Assembly (NCBI RefSeq): GCF_964340395.1
Contig: NC_135550.1
Location: 20,544,676-20,608,675 of the forward strand
Reading direction: 5' to 3'
Length of the DNA stretch: 64,000 nucleotides
From: Glandiceps talaboti
Taxonomy: Eukaryota; Hemichordata; Enteropneusta; Spengelidae
Part shown: positions 38,311 through 64,000 of the stretch, in pieces
Numbering within the stretch: the first letter of the stretch is position 1
How the letters are laid out: each line of letters begins with the position of its first letter
Program-made: the position numbers and the translations under genes
Notes under the pieces: generated by a model
Database searches by the model: none
The model's input: only the letters and a program-made list of their open reading frames with translations
What the model was told of the DNA's origin: nothing

Positions 38311-41300
38311 AACAAAAACCAAGCCTTCATACATGACACAGTTGAATGTTATGGGTACATTTTATATATGTGGTTAGTATTCAGCAAGAATTGCCACGCA
38401 AATGGGTGATAGATAATGTAGGTGTTTATGAATACAAGGTTCTCAGACAGTCTTGGGTAATTATTTTATCAAAAACATGCATGGTTTCTCCTGATCTTGC
38501 AATGAAAGGGCAAGCTGAACTAAGTTCATTTATGCCAAAAAAAAATGATTTCTTATAATAAGATGTTGTATAGTAAGATATTTAGCAATTTCCTTATGAG
38601 TCTAAAGTAATTTTCACACATACCTGGGTCCCCAATGTGTGCAGGAGCACCATGTACATCTTCCATTGGGTGTGTGACTTGATAAGCAGTCTCAATCATT
38701 TCTACAGGAATGGGTTTCATTGACATCACTTGAGTACAGTCAAATACACCAACTGGGTAACAATGTACATTGGTCTATGTAAGAAAACAAATGCTCTATT
38801 ATAAATGATTTCCCTACAATCTTGTGCTGAAAATTAAAAACGACAGATTTACCAGTGATATTTTGTACAGTAACTGTTATACTGAGTTTGTGACCAAGAC
38901 AAATACTTACTTGGTACATACTAACATTCGTACAGTTTTGTTCTAAGTTCCTTAAAGGTACTTTGGCTTCCAATAATGCTTTGTCAAAGGTAAAACTGCA
39001 TCCTAAGTAAAAAGAACTCATGTCTTCCATTTCTTTTTCATATCCCATCAGATTTTCTACTTCTTTAGTCTTGACACCATCTTCCATTACACAATACATT
39101 GGTACATCAGTCCTGATATATAATGTGGACATAAGACAATAAAACATTCATAAGATGTGGATGATGGCATCGGTGTGGGTCATGTCTTTGCAGAGGTATT
39201 ATAATCACACTCTATTATTAACACATCCATTATTGGCATTTGTCTGCTACCAAGCAGGTAGGTTTACATGATGTGCAATTTCTGTCACATTTGCAAAATT
39301 TGACACTTAATAGCTGTCTAAGTAAAAACACATTTGAAAAAAAAAGGAGAGAACGTAACTTGTTCACTTTGTCCATTGTGTTTGTAGTTGCTGTTAGAAG
39401 CTAATAATATGCATGTACTGTCATGATACATGTAAATAACACAACAAAATATGTGCCCAATTCAGATTTGGTGAGAGTATTACACTTCATACATAGATGC
39501 AGAATAATGTAATTTATGTGAGTGAAAAAACGTCAATGGTTTAGTCTGATTTAAAGTATAGCACTTGATATTACAGGAAATTGATATGTACCTGATATCA
39601 GAATCATACTGTGATATCTTTGGAGCTGTATATTGACCAGGTTGAGATTTGAAAATCAGGGGTAAAGGTCCAGTATTTGCATGACAGAACTTTTCAAAGT
39701 CATCAGCTACCGATTTATGTATTATCGCCATATTAGCCTGTGTGTAACCTAAAATGAAAATAAATAAACTCTCTCTCAGTGATAATTCATGTTGTGTGAC
39801 AGTGGCATTTTCAGACTGACTGTCATTATGTTACATTCTAAAGCATACAAATAAATCATTTCAAAGACAGGTTTCATTGTTCACAAGAGGTCACCTTCTC
39901 TGCAGACTGTCACTAAGGTAGTAAAAATATATTGAAAAAAAATTGAAAATTGAATCAAAGTCTTTCTTAGTCTATCAGCTAGCCCTCAGATGTTCTTCCG
40001 ATAAAATACGACACACAGCCGAACAACGCTATCGAGGATGGAACATCCGAGGTCTAGCGAATGTCATCAGGATATAAATAACTGCCAATCAGAGAACCGT
40101 ATTAGCGACAAGCACAAACAGAGGACAATAGCTAAATTTTCATGCATATTCACCTTAAGGAGGGGCTTGTAAAAATAACCACCAATGCGTTAACTAAAAT
40201 GTGTGAATGACAACGTCTAAACACTCATCAAACACAATTACCATAAAGATATAAGATATAGTAAGACATAAATGTGTTTGTCAACACCTGCATGCAGAGA
40301 TTGAATATATTAAAGTATATATATGCATATATAGCCCAACCCACCGCTTATCGTAATCTCAATGGAATGTCCGGTCTGAAAATGACATTCGCTAGACTGT
40401 TCGGGCAGGCCCTCACATGCGAACTTTGTTCGATTAAAGTTATAGCATCGAAAGAAAGCCCGAACGTCTAGCAGCAAGACTAAGTCTTTCTATAGTAATG
40501 TGCTTGATCTTCATTTGCTCGAAATGCCCCCCCCCCCCCAAGTAATATATATCAAAATTCAGTATCATTGCTATATCCACTTATAGTTTTAATAGTGTCA
40601 CTGTATGATACTTTCAAAGTAATACATATGTCACATGAGCTGTTGAACTCTTACCTTCACATAGACCAGCTGTTCCAGTGCCTGCAGGGACCTTTTTGTT
40701 TCTGATCATCAGCCTGACATCCTTTGGTAACATTGTACTTACGTCCTCTACACTCTTTCCAGTCTTGACGTCATTTGGTTGGGAAGACATGATTGTTCTG
40801 AACTTGTCTGTAATGTAAATATGTCATCACATGGTTTTCCCAAAAACCCTTTGCAAGAAATCTCCAAAAATGGCAGAACATATGTGAAGTGCAAGGGTTT
40901 CTTTACAAGATTTCAAAGTTGAGCAAGTTTAATGCTGAGGTTATCGTGAGGTTCAAATCAAATCATCTTTATATTCAAGTTGATAGCAGTATTACAGCTA
41001 TCAGTATCAATACAAGTGTGCAAAAGGTAGAAATAAGTCTTACAAGTTACTGGACTTTTCCCTGTTACTTACTAGTATGTTGCTTGTCGACGACAACTTG
41101 TATGAATATATCACCATTTGATAACATGAACGCAAACGGAATAGCATATACTTTTGTGCATACAATACAAGTAATGGCAATGCAAGTACCGAGAGAGTGA
41201 AAACTGAACTCCCATAAGAACTTGATGACGCCAACCCCATTTTGTGCAGGGTACATTTATGCTGCACCAATTCATATGTAAATATTACTTAGCATCACAG

Positions 41301-41433
41301 TTCCACGCTCCGTCGAACCACAGACTAAAGTTATCCTTAAAGTTGCACTAATGCATATGTACTTACACGGTAAAGGGTTCTTCCGCCGATAAAGAAAACT
41401 GCGGGCAACACAAAATACGACTCGAGTGGACAT
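33379..41433 (-). CDS. DGLUCY: D-glutamate cyclase, mitochondrial
   Basis: Converts D-glutamate to 5-oxo-D-proline. Exons: 41433-41367, 40807-40655, 39748-39592, 39112-38911, 38774-38624, 37546-37424, 37082-36885, 36275-36015, 34815-34558, 34218-33950, 33519-33379. All phases join, giving 659 residues (human about 616). Residues 1-24 (STRVVFCVARSFLYRRK) are basic and look like a mitochondrial presequence. N-terminal DUF1445-type hydratase domain about 40-310: SFYLGCSFTFDKALLEA, VHGAPAHIGDPG, GDVPVFWACGVT, FTHRPGSMYISD. C-terminal DUF4392 cyclase domain about 350-650: TGFPCLVDKIPPYENDGLSG, and GIGDGGNELGMG at 524-535. Two-domain fusion is usual for the animal protein. It shares a short upstream region with RPS6KA5. 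Confidence 0.94.
35035..35153. mobile_element. Small foldback/MITE-like palindrome
   Basis: Left ATTACACTCACATAGGGTGG continuing TGTCTGA, right its imperfect complement ending TCACTTGTGTAAT; arms about 27 bp with an 11-bp perfect core (GTGGTGTCTGA) around a loop of about 55 bp. In DGLUCY intron 8. Confidence 0.6.
35395..35835. repeat. Degenerate ~100-bp tandem repeat
   Basis: Four to five diverged units, each with a TTTCCAGGAAAG-like box, CTTGGTAAACTGTCATTTTC and AGGATTTCCCAGAAGTGG-like stretches. TTCCAGGAA fits the STAT-type TTCN3GAA palindrome in at least three units. In DGLUCY intron 8; open frames across it are chance. Confidence 0.75.
38138..38179. repeat. Perfect 19-bp-arm palindrome
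   Basis: GCAATATCTGTATACTACT, a 4-nt ATAA loop, and the exact complement of the arm. In DGLUCY intron 5, directly beside poly-C and AAC simple repeats (about 38219-38310). Confidence 0.9.
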
Positions 41434-41924
41434 CAACACCCCGACAAATGACGTCGTAACGTCAGTTAACGTGAGTTGGTCGGCTGCTATCTTATCTTAT
41501 GTCAAAGTTCGAGCAAGTGGTTATAGCGGAAGTAGAGAGAATTGTGGTCAGAGTGACAACCAATCAAAAGAGAACATGGAGAGAAAAGTGTGAAACAAGA
41601 CCACCTCAGTGGATGTAAATTATCGGAATAATAGTGTAGCTTACGTTTGGACATCTATCACACAGTTCGATGTGAAAAAGAAGACGTATGAAATGCAGTG
41701 AAACTGTAACGATTGTAAAGTTGCTAGAAATGAGTGGATAATTTTGGTCTTTCCTCTGCACGTCCGTTGATTACGAAAAAAAGGAGTGGTGTTGTTAGTA
41801 CTGAAGTTAAAGGGTCAAATTAGCGGGACGGGATCAAGATCTCAGACCGCAATTTTCCGGTGCGGAGGCTGTTTATTGGAAGGGGTGAAAATACCCCGAG
41901 ATCACTACATAGTGAACTACTACG
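41434..41924. promoter_or_regulatory. Bidirectional promoter DGLUCY / RPS6KA5
   Basis: Only about 490 bp separate the two divergent ATGs. The DNA is richer in CpG than its surroundings. TGACGTCG (41449-41456) and TAACGTCA (41457-41464) form two adjoining CRE-type sites 16 bp from the DGLUCY ATG, and an inverted CCAAT-type ACCAATCA lies near 41559. No TATA box stands out. Transcription start sites are not determinable. Confidence 0.65.

Positions 41925-64000
<22,076 letters not shown>

Overview
The window is eukaryotic, intron-rich and AT-rich. Genes are split into short exons (39-269 nt in the three long genes) by GT-AG introns of about 0.2-10 kb, and microsatellites, small inverted-repeat transposons and retroelement fragments lie between them. 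All five recognisable genes are animal genes. An amnionless orthologue, a D-glutamate cyclase of the DGLUCY type and an MSK-type kinase point to a bilaterian; an invertebrate deuterostome (hemichordate, echinoderm or cephalochordate) is my best guess, but the sequence alone does not settle the species.

Layout. (1) 807-8746, minus strand: SRBD1, the animal relative of bacterial Tex. Fourteen coding exons join in frame; the C-terminal S1 part lies beyond the left edge. The last exon in the window is surrounded by partial copies of itself and a 26-bp tandem repeat. (2) 13230-14579, plus strand: a BTB-BACK protein of the BTBD17 kind with its coding sequence in one exon, divergent from SRBD1. (3) 14580-21249: gene-poor DNA with repeat copies. 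(4) 21250-29245, minus: AMN (amnionless), 13 exons, 485 residues, apparently complete; its introns carry a hAT-type MITE and a truncated non-LTR retrotransposon. (5) 29246-33378: intergenic DNA ending in a satellite-like array of 93/99-bp units. (6) 33379-41433, minus: DGLUCY, 11 exons, 659 residues, apparently complete. (7) 41925 to the right edge, plus: the first three coding exons of RPS6KA5 (MSK1), head-to-head with DGLUCY across about 490 bp. Its first two introns (8.9 and 9.7 kb) hold a 2.4-kb element with roughly 700-bp inverted arms flanked by TTAA, two hAT-type MITEs, a TA-flanked MITE, a tandem array and the longest CA tract.

The genes do not form a pathway: SRBD1 is a nucleic-acid-binding protein, AMN is the membrane anchor of the cubilin receptor, DGLUCY a mitochondrial D-glutamate cyclase, RPS6KA5 a nuclear kinase. 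The head-to-head DGLUCY/RPS6KA5 pair matches, as I recall it, the arrangement at human 14q32.11, with AMN also on human 14q32, so this looks like an old linkage. No bacterial-type operon, CRISPR array, rRNA or intact tRNA was seen. I found no convincing novel multigene system; the most novel-looking items are the 2.4-kb TTAA-flanked element with an unrecognised ORF, the exon-derived repeats in SRBD1 and the octamer-bearing satellite beside DGLUCY.
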